In this document: positions 8,277 through 17,542 of the stretch, one piece after another
How the letters are laid out: the number at the start of each line of letters is the position of its first letter
Numbering within the stretch: position 1 is the first letter of the stretch
Assembly (NCBI RefSeq): GCF_009708215.1
Contig: NZ_CP046175.1
Coordinates: forward strand, 4,526,001 to 4,590,000
DNA from: Occultella kanbiaonis
Lineage (GTDB): Bacteria; Actinomycetota; Actinomycetes; Actinomycetales; Beutenbergiaceae
Reading direction: 5' to 3'
DNA length: 64,000 bases
Translations under genes and position numbers: made by a program
Notes under the pieces: model-generated
The model's input: only the letters and a program-made list of their open reading frames with translations
Databases searched by the model: none
Told to the model about the DNA's origin: nothing

Positions 8277-10553
8277 ATGACCACCCGCCCGAACGCCGCC
8301 GGTCAGCCCGCCGACGGCGACACCCTCGCGGCGGCCCTGCGCGGATGGGACGACGCCCGCCTGCTGAACCTCCTGACGGAGCGCCCGGACCTGGCCAGCC
8401 CGGCGCCGAGTTCGGTGACCGCGATGATCACCCGAGCGGGCTCCCGGGCCTCGGTCAGCCGCGCCCTGGCTCACCTCGACGCTCCGACGCTGACGGTCGC
8501 CGAGGCCCTCGTGGTCGCCGATGAACCTGCCGGTGTCCCCGTGGCCCGGCTCGCTGCCCTGCTCGGCACGGACGTGACCGGCTACCTGCAGCGTCTGCTC
8601 GACGTCGCGCTGGCCACCGGCGACCTCGACGGCGCCCGGCCCGTGCCCGCCCTCGCGGAGGCGATCGGCCCGCACCCGCTGGGCCTCGGCCCGAGCCTGA
8701 GCGACCTGCCGGTCAACCTCGCCGACGGCTGGCCGACCACCAACCGGGCGCTCACCGCCGTGCTCGCGAAGGCACCGCCCGGGCCGGTCCGGATGCTCGA
8801 GGCACTGACCTGGGGCCCGCCGCTGGGCACCGTGACCAACGACATCCCGCCGGCGGCCCGGTGGCTGCTCGACGCGCACGTGCTGTACCGGATCGCGCCG
8901 ACCCAGCTGGTCCTGCCGCGGGAGGTGGCGCTCGCCGCCCGGGGTGGCCGTCTGGTCCGCGAGCTGCGCACCGAGCCTCCCCTACCCGAGGCGACCAGCC
9001 GCCCGCCGGCGACGGTCGCCGCCGAGACGGTGCGCGTCGCCGAGGAGGCGATGCACGCCGTCGGGCTGGTCCTGGACGCCTGGACGAAGGACCCGCCGGC
9101 AGTCCTGCGCTCGGGCGGCCTGGGCGTGCGGGACCTGCGCCAGGTCGCGAGCGCGCTCGAGGCGACGAGCGCCCGGGCCGCGTTCATGGTGGAGCTCGCC
9201 GGGATGCTCGGTCTGCTCGGGCACTTCCACGACGTGGACGGCAGCGTCTGGGCGCCGGTCGCCGAGGCCGAGGACTGGCGCGAGGAGCCCATGCCGACCA
9301 GGTGGGCGCGGACCGTGCGGGCCTGGCTGGACTCGCCGCGGACCCCGTGGCTGGCGGGTTCCCGCACGGACAAGGGCGTGCTCCGCTCAGCCCTGGAGCC
9401 GGACCTGGAGCGCGCCTGGGCATCCCCGCTGCGGCGGCGGGTGCTGGAGTCGGTGCGTGCCTGGCCGGAGCACGCCGCCCCGGACGCGGCGGCCGTCCAC
9501 GCGCACGTCGCCTGGCACACGGCCAGGGCGGCGCCGCCGCTGAGTGCCGTGCAGGCGATCCTCGACGAGGCCGCCACGCTCGGCCTGACCGGCGCGGGCG
9601 CCCTCGGCGAGTCCACCCGGCTGCTCCTCGACGGCGCCGGCGAGAGCGCGCTGGCGACCGCGTTCGCGCGGGACCTGCCGCCGTCGGTCGACGAGATCTT
9701 CGTGCAGGGTGACCTGAGCGGCATCGTGCCCGGCCGGCCCAGTGCCACGCTGGCGGCCCTGCTCGCGACGAGCGCCGACGTCGAGAGCCGTGGCGCCGCG
9801 CTGACCGTGCGGTTCACCGCAACCTCGATCCGGCGGGCCCTCGATTCCGGGCTCACGGCGCAGGCGCTGCTCGACCGGCTGCGGGAGGTCTCCCGCACCC
9901 CGTTGCCGCAGCCCCTGGAGTATCTGATCGCGGACACGGCCCGTACGCACGGACAGGTGCGCGTCGGCTCCGCGCGAGCGTTCCTGCGCTCCGAGGACGC
10001 CCGCGCCCTGACGGCGGTGCTCGCCGACGCCCGGCTGGCGCACCTGGGGCTGCGGCTGATCGCCCCGACTGTGCTGGCCGCGCAGGCGAGCGCGCACGAC
10101 GTCGCGGACGCCCTGCGCGCGGCGGGCGGCGCCCCGCTCCTCGAGGGCGCCGACGGCGAACTGCTGGTGCTCTCCTCCCGCGCCGTACGCGCGGCCCGGC
10201 CGGTCGCGGGCTCGACAACGCCGAGCCCGACGGCGGTGCCGCTCGCCGAGGTGGTGGCCGGCATGCACGCCGGGGAGGAGCGGGCCCGGCGGCTACTCAC
10301 CGAACGCGCCGCCCAGCCCGACCTCACCGATCCCGGCCGGTCGGTCGACCTGCTCCGTGCCGCCGCGGCGCACGGCACGGACGTGGACCTGGTGATGGCC
10401 GGCCCGAGCGGGCGCACCGAGCGGCGACGAGTCCGCCCGGTGAGTGTGGACGGTGGCCGGGTGCGGGTGCGCGACCTGAGCCGGGACTCCGAGATCACCG
10501 TTGCGGTGCACCGGATCGCGGCGGTACGACCGGTCGGCCCGGCCCCGAACTGA
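8277..10553 (+). CDS. Helicase-associated (XPB/Ssl2-like) winged-helix protein
   Basis: A 758-residue protein of the actinobacterial helicase-associated family (Helicase_C_3 type), the usual genomic partner of bacterial XPB helicase. It is expected to act in the cytoplasm in DNA repair or transcription-coupled processes, though its biochemistry is poorly known. It begins with an alpha-helical region containing LRGWDDARLLNLLTERPDL, carries a winged-helix-like stretch in its first third, and ends in the conserved domain (GHVRVGSARAFLRSEDA-like segment, EYLIADTARTHGQVRVGS). It contains no Walker motifs. In Mycobacterium tuberculosis the counterparts are adjacent (Rv0861c and Rv0862c); here the helicase lies ~15 kb downstream at 25178. 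Confidence 0.8.
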   Translation: MTTRPNAAGQPADGDTLAAALRGWDDARLLNLLTERPDLASPAPSSVTAMITRAGSRASVSRALAHLDAPTLTVAEALVVADEPAGVPVARLAALLGTDVTGYLQRLLDVALATGDLDGARPVPALAEAIGPHPLGLGPSLSDLPVNLADGWPTTNRALTAVLAKAPPGPVRMLEALTWGPPLGTVTNDIPPAARWLLDAHVLYRIAPTQLVLPREVALAARGGRLVRELRTEPPLPEATSRPPATVAAETVRVAEEAMHAVGLVLDAWTKDPPAVLRSGGLGVRDLRQVASALEATSARAAFMVELAGMLGLLGHFHDVDGSVWAPVAEAEDWREEPMPTRWARTVRAWLDSPRTPWLAGSRTDKGVLRSALEPDLERAWASPLRRRVLESVRAWPEHAAPDAAAVHAHVAWHTARAAPPLSAVQAILDEAATLGLTGAGALGESTRLLLDGAGESALATAFARDLPPSVDEIFVQGDLSGIVPGRPSATLAALLATSADVESRGAALTVRFTATSIRRALDSGLTAQALLDRLREVSRTPLPQPLEYLIADTARTHGQVRVGSARAFLRSEDARALTAVLADARLAHLGLRLIAPTVLAAQASAHDVADALRAAGGAPLLEGADGELLVLSSRAVRAARPVAGSTTPSPTAVPLAEVVAGMHAGEERARRLLTERAAQPDLTDPGRSVDLLRAAAAHGTDVDLVMAGPSGRTERRRVRPVSVDGGRVRVRDLSRDSEITVAVHRIAAVRPVGPAPN

Positions 10554-10629
10554 GCGGTTGCCGCTCCGAACCGGCCCGGCGGCTCCAGCCGTTCCGACCG
10601 ATACGGCGGCCAGCGCGGTTGACCCGACC

Positions 10630-10635
10630 TAGGAT
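10630..10635 (+). promoter_or_regulatory. Leaderless-type -10 element (TAGGAT)
   Basis: CCTAGGAT ends 7 bases before the ATG of the UDP-glucose dehydrogenase gene. It can also be read as a weak Shine-Dalgarno (AGGAT), but the same octamer at two other starts in the window favours a promoter. Confidence 0.45.
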
Positions 10636-10642
10636 GGCGATC

Positions 10643-11965
10643 ATGCATATTTCGGTGATCGGTTGTGGCTACCTCGGGGCCGTCCACGCAACCTGTATGG
10701 CAGAGCTCGGACATGACGTGGTGGGGATCGACGTCGACGCCGGCAAGGTCGACCTCCTCAACAGCGGCAAGGCGCCGTTCCACGAGCCAGGGTTCGACGA
10801 GCTCCTCGCGCGTCAGGTCAGCGGCGGGCGGCTGCGTTTCTCCACCGACTACGCCGATGTGCGCGGCGCGCAGGTGCACTTCATCGCGGTCGGCACGCCG
10901 CAGTCCGACGAGGGCTACGCCGCGGACATGACCTACGTGGACGCGGCAGTCGCGGGCCTCATCCCGCACCTGGTCGAGCACCCGGACGGGCCGACCCTGG
11001 TGGTCGGCAAGTCCACGGTCCCAGTCGGCACCGCCGCGCGGCTCGCCGCCCAGGTCGGCGGCTCCCCCGCACACCTGGTCTGGAACCCCGAGTTCCTGCG
11101 CGAGGGCTTCGCCGTGCAGGACACGCTCACCCCGGACCGCATCATCTACGGGCTCCCCGGCGACCCGGACGCCGCCGAGGCCTCCGGCGCGGTGCTCGAC
11201 GCCGTGTACGCATCGATGCTGGCTGCGGGCATCCCGCGGCTGACGGCGGACTACGCCACCGCGGAGCTGGTGAAGGTGGCCGCCAACTCGTTCCTGGCCA
11301 CGAAGATCTCGTTCATCAACGCGATGGCCGAGCTGTGCGAGGCCACCGGCGCGGACGTCACCGTGCTGGCCGAGGCGATCGGGCACGACGACCGGATCGG
11401 CCCGAAGTTCCTGCGCGCCGGGGTCGGCTTCGGCGGCGGGTGCCTGCCCAAGGACATCCGGGCGTTCATGGCCCGCGCCGGCGAGCTCGGCGTGGACCAG
11501 GCCCTGACGTTCCTGCGCGAGGTGGACACCATCAACACCCGGCGCCGCACGGCCGCCGTCGAACTCGCGCACCGCCTCCTCGGTGGCACGTTCAGCGGGA
11601 AGCGGGTCGCCGTGCTCGGTGCCGCGTTCAAGCCCGACTCCGACGACATGCGCAACTCCCCCGCCCTGGACATCGCGAACGCCATCGCCGGCCAGGGCGC
11701 CCGGGTGATCATCACCGACCCGGCCGCCGGACCGAAGCTCGCCAAGTCCCGGCCGGACATGGACGTGGCCGCGGACGCGTTCGAGGCGGCGAAGGACGCG
11801 GACCTGGTGCTCCTGCTCACCGAGTGGCGCCAGTTCCGCGACCTCGACCCGGCCGAGCTGCGCGAGGTGGTCGCCTCCCCGCAGATCATCGACGGGCGCA
11901 ACGTCCTCGACCCGGCCGCCTGGCGGGCCACCGGGTGGACCTACCACGGGGTGGGCCGCCCGTAA
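10643..11965 (+). CDS. ugd: UDP-glucose 6-dehydrogenase
   Basis: A 440-residue enzyme of the UDP-glucose/GDP-mannose dehydrogenase family, which oxidises UDP-glucose to UDP-glucuronate with two NAD+. It has the NAD-binding GxGxxG (VIGCGYLGAVHA, residues 5-16), the active-site cysteine in GVGFGGGCLPKDIRAF (Cys267), the central EFLREG substrate segment (WNPEFLREGFAVQD) and the C-terminal UDP-binding domain with LGAAFKPDSDDMRNSPAL. The ATG at 10643 is set by the -10 box 7 bases upstream. Its product is the precursor for glucuronate-containing polysaccharides, matching the C5-epimerase at 1333. A GDP-mannose or UDP-ManNAc dehydrogenase role is less likely. Confidence 0.88.
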   Translation: MHISVIGCGYLGAVHATCMAELGHDVVGIDVDAGKVDLLNSGKAPFHEPGFDELLARQVSGGRLRFSTDYADVRGAQVHFIAVGTPQSDEGYAADMTYVDAAVAGLIPHLVEHPDGPTLVVGKSTVPVGTAARLAAQVGGSPAHLVWNPEFLREGFAVQDTLTPDRIIYGLPGDPDAAEASGAVLDAVYASMLAAGIPRLTADYATAELVKVAANSFLATKISFINAMAELCEATGADVTVLAEAIGHDDRIGPKFLRAGVGFGGGCLPKDIRAFMARAGELGVDQALTFLREVDTINTRRRTAAVELAHRLLGGTFSGKRVAVLGAAFKPDSDDMRNSPALDIANAIAGQGARVIITDPAAGPKLAKSRPDMDVAADAFEAAKDADLVLLLTEWRQFRDLDPAELREVVASPQIIDGRNVLDPAAWRATGWTYHGVGRP

Positions 11966-11989
11966 CGGGCTCGACCCCACGCGGCGGGC

Positions 11990-13195
11990 TCAGGTCATCG
12001 GCACCGACTCGGCGAGCACCGTCCAGAATGCGTCGATGACCGCCGTCGGGACCGGGGCCGCCCACGCCTCGTTCGTGAGCAGGACCGCGCTCAGCCCGCG
12101 CGCGGTGTCGTTGCGCCAGGCGGACCCGAGGCCACCGTCCCAGCCGTAACTGCCCACGACCGACGGCGTCGGCGTCAGCGCGACGCCGACGCCCAGGCCC
12201 CACCCCGTGCTCCCGTCCGGGCTCGGGCTGTTGGCGGCGAGCTGGGCCTTCGTGAGCCGGTTCGTCGTCATCGCGGCGACGCTGCCCGGCAGGAGCACCC
12301 GGGTCCCGCCGCAGGCGCCGCCGTCGCGGAGCATCGCGCCGAACGCCAGCAGGTCCTCGACCGTCGAGACGAGCCCGGCGTCGCCGCCCTCGAAGGCCGG
12401 CGGCGAGGCCCACTGCCCGTCCGGGGGGTCGTAGACGCCGGCGAACCCGGTCTCGGGATCGGGCGGCCAGAAGCAGGCACCGAACCGCTCGGACTGCTCC
12501 GCCGGAACGCTGAAGCCGGTGTCCCGCATGCCGAGCGGCCCGAGCACCCGGTCGGCCAGCACGCTGCCCAGGGAGGTCCCGGTGGCCCGGCTGATCAGGA
12601 CCCCGAGCACCTCCGCGCCGGTGTTGTACAGCCACCGCTCCCCCGGTTGGTGCCGCAGCGGGAACGTACCGAGCAGCGCAAGCCACTCGTCGGCCGGCAG
12701 GTGTTGCTGCGGCGCCGGTGGGCCGGCGGACAACCCGGCCTCGGTCATCGCCTCGTCCAACGGTGTCGGTGTGCCCATCGTGGTGAAGTCCATCCCGTGC
12801 CCGAGCCGGAACGAGAGCACGTCCTCGACCGTGATCGGGCGCCTCGCGGGCTCGGTCTCCTCGAGCGGGCCGTCGGGTCGGACCAGCACGCGGCGGTCCG
12901 CGAGCTCGGGAAGGAGGTCGTCGACCGGTGCGTCGAGCGCAAGGGTGCCGTCCTCCACCAGGGCGAGCGCGGCGACGGCGGTGACCGGCTTGGTCACGGA
13001 ACTGATCCGGTAGACGGTGTCGGCCGCCGTCGACCGGGTGTGCCCGGCGTCAAGGTGACCGAGTGCGCCGACCTGGCGCTCGCCGTCGACGTCGATGCCC
13101 CAGGTGAGCCCGGGTGGGCTGCCGCCCTCGACGATCGGGGTGAGCGTGGTGGTCAGTGCCTCGGCGGCGCGGTCTGCCATGGTGCGATTGCTCAT
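11990..13195 (-). CDS. Serine hydrolase, beta-lactamase/esterase family
   Basis: A 401-residue class C beta-lactamase-fold hydrolase, probably a cytoplasmic esterase or peptidase because no signal peptide is seen. The S-x-x-K motif is SVTK (Ser66, Lys69) in YRISSVTKP, and the expected catalytic tyrosine is in RWLYNTGAEVLG. The ATG at 13195 is preferred because GGAAGG precedes it by seven bases; an in-frame ATG further upstream (13219) lacks this. The gene is monocistronic in appearance, convergent with ugd. Substrate is unknown. Confidence 0.82.
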   Translation of the reverse strand: MSNRTMADRAAEALTTTLTPIVEGGSPPGLTWGIDVDGERQVGALGHLDAGHTRSTAADTVYRISSVTKPVTAVAALALVEDGTLALDAPVDDLLPELADRRVLVRPDGPLEETEPARRPITVEDVLSFRLGHGMDFTTMGTPTPLDEAMTEAGLSAGPPAPQQHLPADEWLALLGTFPLRHQPGERWLYNTGAEVLGVLISRATGTSLGSVLADRVLGPLGMRDTGFSVPAEQSERFGACFWPPDPETGFAGVYDPPDGQWASPPAFEGGDAGLVSTVEDLLAFGAMLRDGGACGGTRVLLPGSVAAMTTNRLTKAQLAANSPSPDGSTGWGLGVGVALTPTPSVVGSYGWDGGLGSAWRNDTARGLSAVLLTNEAWAAPVPTAVIDAFWTVLAESVPMT

Positions 13196-13365
13196 CGGTG
13201 CCCTTCCGGTGGAGTGCACCCAGACAGACCCGCCGCCGGGCCGGAATTCATCGCTGCTGCCCCGTGCGGCCTCCCCCTCCCGGGTGGCCCTCCTACGGTT
13301 GCGCGACGATGCCGCGGTGGTCGAGACGTCCGCCGTCCCGCCAGGGCTGATGGGTTCGGGCGCGC

Positions 13366-14409
13366 TCAGCCCTTGCGTGAGGACGACCAGAGGTCGACCG
13401 GCGAGTCGGGCTGCTTCGCGCCGAGCACGGCCTCGATCGCCTCGAGCTCATCGCCGGAGAACTCGAGGTTGTCGAGTGCGCCGAGGCTGTCCTCCAGCTG
13501 GCCGACGCTGCTGGCCCCGATGAGCACCGAGGTCACCCGCTCGTCGCGCAGGCCCCAGGCGAGTGCGAGCTGGGCCAGGCTCTGCCCGCGACCCGACGCG
13601 ATCTCGTTGAGCGCGCGGATCTTGGCGAGCGCCTGCTCCGTGAGCTGATCCGGGTTCAGCGACTTGTGCTGGCTGGCGCGCGACCCCTCGGGGATACCGC
13701 CCAGGTACTTGTTCGTGAGCATGCCCTGGGCGAGCGGGGAGAACGCGATGCACCCGGCGCCGACGTCCTCGAGGGCGTCCAGCAGTCCCTCGGTCTCGAC
13801 CCACCGGTTCAGCATCGAGTAGGACGGCTGGTGGATCAGCAGCGGGGTGCCGAGGTCGGCAAGGATCTGCGCGGCGCGGCGGGTGTCCTCGGGCGAGTAG
13901 GACGAGATCCCGGCATAGAGCGCCTTGCCCTGCTGCACCGCGGTGTGCAGGGCGCCCATCGTCTCCTCGAGCGGCGTGGTCGGGTCGAAGCGGTGCGAGT
14001 AGAAGATGTCGACGTACTCCAGGCCCATCCGGGTCAGGGACTGGTCCAGGCTGGCGAGCACGTACTTGCGTGAGCCGCCGCCCTGCCCGTACGGGCCCGG
14101 CCACATGTCGTAGCCCGCCTTGGAGGAGATGACCAGCTCGTCGCGGAACGGCCGGAAGTCCGCGGCGAGGTGGCGGCCGAAGTTGGCCTCCGCGGAGCCG
14201 TACGGCGGGCCGTAGTTGTTCGCGAGGTCGAAATGGGTGACGCCGAGGTCGAACGCACGGCGCAGGATGGCTCGCTGCCGCTCCATCGGCACGTCGTCGC
14301 CGAAGTTGTGCCAGAGGCCGAGGGAGATCGCGGGCAGGTCCAGGCCGCTGCGGCCCACTCGGCGGTAGGTGGCGTCGTCGTAGCGGTTCGGCTCAGGGGT
14401 GTAGGTCAT
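13366..14409 (-). CDS. Aldo/keto reductase (YghZ/MgrA-like)
   Basis: A 347-residue NADPH-dependent aldo/keto reductase resembling L-glyceraldehyde-3-phosphate reductase (YghZ/MgrA). The catalytic set is visible: Asp and Tyr in FDLANNYGPPYGSAE, Lys in VISSKAGYDMW and His in DIFYSHRFD. The C-terminal cofactor segment is SVLIGASSVGQLED. The start at 14409 follows AAGGAACG on the minus strand. It is divergent from the FAD oxidase gene across a 168-base gap that holds an ECF41-like promoter facing the other way. The physiological carbonyl substrate is not known. Confidence 0.88.
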   Translation of the reverse strand: MTYTPEPNRYDDATYRRVGRSGLDLPAISLGLWHNFGDDVPMERQRAILRRAFDLGVTHFDLANNYGPPYGSAEANFGRHLAADFRPFRDELVISSKAGYDMWPGPYGQGGGSRKYVLASLDQSLTRMGLEYVDIFYSHRFDPTTPLEETMGALHTAVQQGKALYAGISSYSPEDTRRAAQILADLGTPLLIHQPSYSMLNRWVETEGLLDALEDVGAGCIAFSPLAQGMLTNKYLGGIPEGSRASQHKSLNPDQLTEQALAKIRALNEIASGRGQSLAQLALAWGLRDERVTSVLIGASSVGQLEDSLGALDNLEFSGDELEAIEAVLGAKQPDSPVDLWSSSRKG

Positions 14410-14499
14410 CGTTCCTTCTTCGGTGAAGCTGGGCATGGAATCGCCGAGCGCGGACGTGCCGGGTCCGCCGGTGTCCGGTCGTGTACCAACCGTAGTACC

Positions 14500-14526
14500 G
14501 GTCACATTCCGCTACCGCTCGTCGTC
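14500..14526 (+). promoter_or_regulatory. Candidate ECF41-type sigma promoter
   Basis: GGTCACA at 14500-14506 is followed after 16 bases by CGTC at 14523-14526. ECF41 sigma factors are reported to use TGTCACA and CGTC boxes with similar spacing; one base differs in the -35. It lies 52 bases before the ATG of the FAD oxidase gene, whose operon includes the ECF41-like sigma gene itself. Confidence 0.5.
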
Positions 14527-14577
14527 CTCCAGATGAACCGCCGTCCGGCGGTGTCATCGCAGAGGAAGGAACAACCC

Positions 14578-15946
14578 ATGACGTCAGCTCTGGACGCCTT
14601 GCGTCAGGACTTCATCGGAACGGTCATCGAGCCGGGCACGCCGGCCTACGACGGCGCCCGTCGCACGGCACTGGCCTTCGGCACTCCCGACGTGGTGCTG
14701 CGCCCGGCGGGCACGTCCGATGTGCGACGCGCCATCAGGTTCGCCGCCGCGGAACGGATACCGCTCGCGGTACGCGGGGGCGGGCACGCGTTCGCCGGGT
14801 TCGGCACCCTCGACGCCGGCGCGGTCCTCGACCTCTCGAACCTCGCGGACGTCGAGGTCGACGCGGAGACGGGACGGGTGCGCGTCGGCGGCGGCGCCAC
14901 GTGGGCCCAGGGTCACGACCGCCCTCGCACCGCACGACCTTGTCATCTCCTCCGGGGACACCTCGAGCGTTGGGGTCGGCGGTCTGACGCTCTCCGGCGG
15001 CATCGGCTGGCTGGTCCGGGAGCACGGGCTGACCCTGGACAGCCTCGTCGCGGCCGAGATCGTGACCGCGGACGCGGCGGTCCGCACCGTGGACGCCGAC
15101 CGGCATCCCGAACTGTTCTGGGCACTGCGGGGCGGTGGCGGGAACTTCGGGGTCGTGACGTCCTTCGAGTTCCAGGCACGGCCAGGGGCTGGTCTCCGGT
15201 TCGGGCGGATCGCGTTCCCGGCCGACGAGGTGGGCGCCGTGCTGCCCGGCTGGGCGGACGTCATGCGGGCGGCGCCGCACGAGCTGACCTCGATCGTGAA
15301 CCTCGCCAACCCGTTCGGGGGAGGCCGTGAGGCGCCGGTGGAGGTGGTGGTCGCGGTCCACGGTGAGGACGCGAGCGCGGCCGACCGGGTCCTCGAGCCC
15401 ATCCGCCGGCTCGGCACGATCGTCGCCGACGACGTCAACCAGCACCGGTACTCGGACATCCTCGTCGACGGCGCGATGCTCCCGCCGGGCCTGCGCATCT
15501 CGGCGAGCAACGCCTTCGTCGCCCGGGGCGGGGCGAGGGCGGCGATGGAGATCCTCGCTGGCCGGGCGCGGGACGAGGCACCGCCCGCGATCGCTGTGCG
15601 CAGTCTCGGCGGTGCGATGTCGCAGGTTCCGCCGGACGCCACGGCGTTCGGCCACCGGTCGGCGGAGTTCCTGGTCGTCATCGCGGCCGCCGGCCCGGAG
15701 GCGGTCGTCGGCGCGGCCATCGGCCGCATCCGGGACATCTGGCGGGAGCTCGGTCCGCACGTCGACGGGGCCTACGCGAACTTCCTCGACACGGCGACCG
15801 CCGCCGACGTCGAGGCGGTGTACCCGCCGCAGACGCTCCGCCGACTGCGCGGGATCAAGCGGACGTACGACCCGGGGAACGTGTTCGCCGGCAACCACAA
15901 CGTCACGCCGGCACTGGCGAACACCGCCGAACCGGCACTGCGGTAG
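14578..15946 (+). pseudogene. FAD-binding (BBE-type) oxidoreductase, frameshifted
   Basis: The reading frame starts well (MTSALDALRQDF at 14578 after AGGAAGGA) and runs through the FAD-binding PP-loop region, with RGGGHAFAG supplying the histidine expected to bind FAD covalently, up to GGGATWAQ. It then shifts: the family continuation VTTALAPHDLVISSGDT, GGLTLSGGIGWLVREHG lies in the +1 frame and runs to 15946 with the substrate-binding domain and C-terminal BBE motif (YDPGNVFAGNHN). One extra G in the run at 14910-14912 explains the break. Either the gene is inactive or the base is an assembly error. If intact it would be a ~455-residue flavoprotein oxidase. It is probably cotranscribed with the sigma gene 56 bases downstream. 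Confidence 0.8.
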
Positions 15947-16002
15947 CGTCGATGACGGCACACAGCGCGAGCCGGCTGCGAACACCGGCGGCAAGGAGCA
16001 GG

Positions 16003-16896
16003 ATGACCGGCGCAGGTAGCCCAGGTCAGGAGCGGAGCGAGGCAGTCGCGTTCGAGGCGCATCGTCGCTATCTCACGACGGTCGCCTACCGGATGCTCGG
16101 TTCGTTCACGGACGCGGAGGACGCGGTCCAGGAGGCCTGGCTGCGCCTCGAGCGGACCGATCCGACCACCATCGAGAACCTGCGTCCCTGGCTCACTCAG
16201 GTGGTGAGCCGGATCTGCCTGGACGCGCTCCGCTCCCGCGGGCGCCGCCGTGAGGAGCCGCTCGGCGAGGTGCCCGAAGAGCCGGTGACACGCGCCGCCG
16301 ACGACCCGGCGGCGACGGCCGAGATCGCCGACGCGGTCGGCTATGCCCTCATGATCGTGCTCGACCAGCTCTCACCCGACGAGCGTCTCGCCTATGTCCT
16401 GCACGACGTGTTCGGGCTCCCGTTCGGGGACATCGGCGAGGTTCTGGACCGGACCCCGCAGGCGGCACGCAAGCTCGCGAGCCGGGGCCGGGCCCGGATC
16501 CGCGGCACCGAGTCCGGCCGGCAGCTGCGCCGCAGCGGCGCGGACCGGGCCCGGCAGCGCGCGGTGGTGGAGGCGTTCCTCGCGGCCGGCCGGGATGGCA
16601 ACTTCGACGACCTGCTGGCGATCCTGCATCCCGACGTGGTGCTCCGGGTCGACCTGGGCACCGAGGCCGGCGGGGTGCGGATCGTCCGTGGCGCGGCCGA
16701 GGTCGCGAGCGGGGCGAAGCGCCACCGCGTGGGCGCCGCGGATCGCGAGTTCCGGATCGTCGAGATCGCGGACATGTTCGGCGTGCTCACCTACTCAGAC
16801 GGCAGGCCGACCGCGCTCCTCGTCATCACCTCGGAGAACGGCCTGATCACCCACCTGCACGCCCCTGCCTGGCCGCAGGAGGTTATCGAGAACTGA
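16003..16896 (+). CDS. ECF RNA polymerase sigma factor, SigJ/ECF41-like, with SnoaL-like C-terminal domain
   Basis: A 297-residue ECF sigma factor. Region 2 has the typical YLTTVAYRMLGSFTDAEDAV and AWLRLERTDP segments; region 4 is around LSPDERLAYVLHDVFGLPF and DIGEVLDRTPQAARKLASRG. From about residue 170 a SnoaL-like domain (AFLAAGRDGNFDDLLAILHPDV) replaces an anti-sigma partner, as in ECF41 proteins, where this domain tunes activity. The ATG at 16003 follows AAGGAG; an upstream ATG at 15952 is less likely. ECF41 genes commonly sit beside an oxidoreductase they control, as here. Convergent with the racemase gene, overlapping it by 14 bases at the 3' ends. Confidence 0.87.
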   Translation: MTGAGSPGQERSEAVAFEAHRRYLTTVAYRMLGSFTDAEDAVQEAWLRLERTDPTTIENLRPWLTQVVSRICLDALRSRGRRREEPLGEVPEEPVTRAADDPAATAEIADAVGYALMIVLDQLSPDERLAYVLHDVFGLPFGDIGEVLDRTPQAARKLASRGRARIRGTESGRQLRRSGADRARQRAVVEAFLAAGRDGNFDDLLAILHPDVVLRVDLGTEAGGVRIVRGAAEVASGAKRHRVGAADREFRIVEIADMFGVLTYSDGRPTALLVITSENGLITHLHAPAWPQEVIEN

Positions 16897-17542
16897 CGTC
16901 GAGGGCGTCCGCGGCAACCAGGCCCGCGGCCTTGACCGCATCCACCACGGGCAGCCCGGTGGCGGCCCGGACCGGCTCCGCCAGGTTCAGCGTGGTCAGC
17001 CCGGTGCAGGCGAACAGGATCGACGTGGCGCCGGCGTCCCTCAGCTCGGTGGCGGCCTCCACCGCCGCCCGTGCGCCCCACGCCGTGGTCAGTTCGGTGG
17101 TGCGGGTCACCCCGGCGGGCACCCGTGACGCCACGAGCCGGTCGCCGAGCACGGAGGTGACGGACTCGGGCACCTCCTCGGTGATGCCGAGCACCCCGAC
17201 GGCACCGCCCATCGCCAGCGCGCTCGCCGCGCCCGCCGATCCGGCCCCGATGACCGGCACGTCCACGGCCGCCCGGGCCCAGGTGAGGCCCGGGTCGGCG
17301 GCGCACGAGAGGATCACCGCGGCGGCCCCCTCGGCCACCAGGGCTCGGGCCGCTGCGGGCATCTTCTGGGCGGCGGCCGCGAACGTGCGGTCGTCGTGGA
17401 CGCCGTGTGGCTGGTCCGGCAAGCACGCGGTCACGGTGCGGTAGCCGTGGGTCTGCTCCAGCACTCGGCCGTGGGCCTCGAGGAACTCCCAGTCGTCGGA
17501 GGTCACGACGCGGATCACCCCGACGGTCAGTGGCGCGCTCAC
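16883..17542 (-). CDS. Aspartate/glutamate/hydantoin racemase family protein
   Basis: A 219-residue member of the Asp/Glu racemase superfamily. Two cysteines at the expected catalytic places are visible: LSCAADPG and FACTGLTT. The overall length and the pattern (VGVIRVVTSDD at the N-terminus, PVIGAGSAGAASA mid-protein) resemble hydantoin racemase-like enzymes more than glutamate racemase. The GTG start overlaps the AroM stop by four bases, so it is the last gene of the operon that begins with the transporter or M29-like gene. The substrate may be a D/L-amino acid derivative released from the imported compound. Confidence 0.82.
   Translation of the reverse strand: MSAPLTVGVIRVVTSDDWEFLEAHGRVLEQTHGYRTVTACLPDQPHGVHDDRTFAAAAQKMPAAARALVAEGAAAVILSCAADPGLTWARAAVDVPVIGAGSAGAASALAMGGAVGVLGITEEVPESVTSVLGDRLVASRVPAGVTRTTELTTAWGARAAVEAATELRDAGATSILFACTGLTTLNLAEPVRAATGLPVVDAVKAAGLVAADALDVSSR

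Noticed and set aside
8025-8879. 284-codon minus-strand ORF spanning the intergenic gap and the start of the helicase-associated gene
   Set aside because: Most of it is antisense to a real gene and the rest has Arg/Gly-rich random composition.
10619-10635. TTGACC followed by TAGGAT as a full sigma-70 promoter for ugd
   Set aside because: The two boxes are only five bases apart, far from the usual 16-18; only the -10 box is kept.
8582-11980. 1132-codon minus-strand ORF opposite the helicase-associated gene and ugd
   Set aside because: Antisense shadow of two well-supported plus-strand genes; low-complexity Arg/Gly/Ala composition with no domain.
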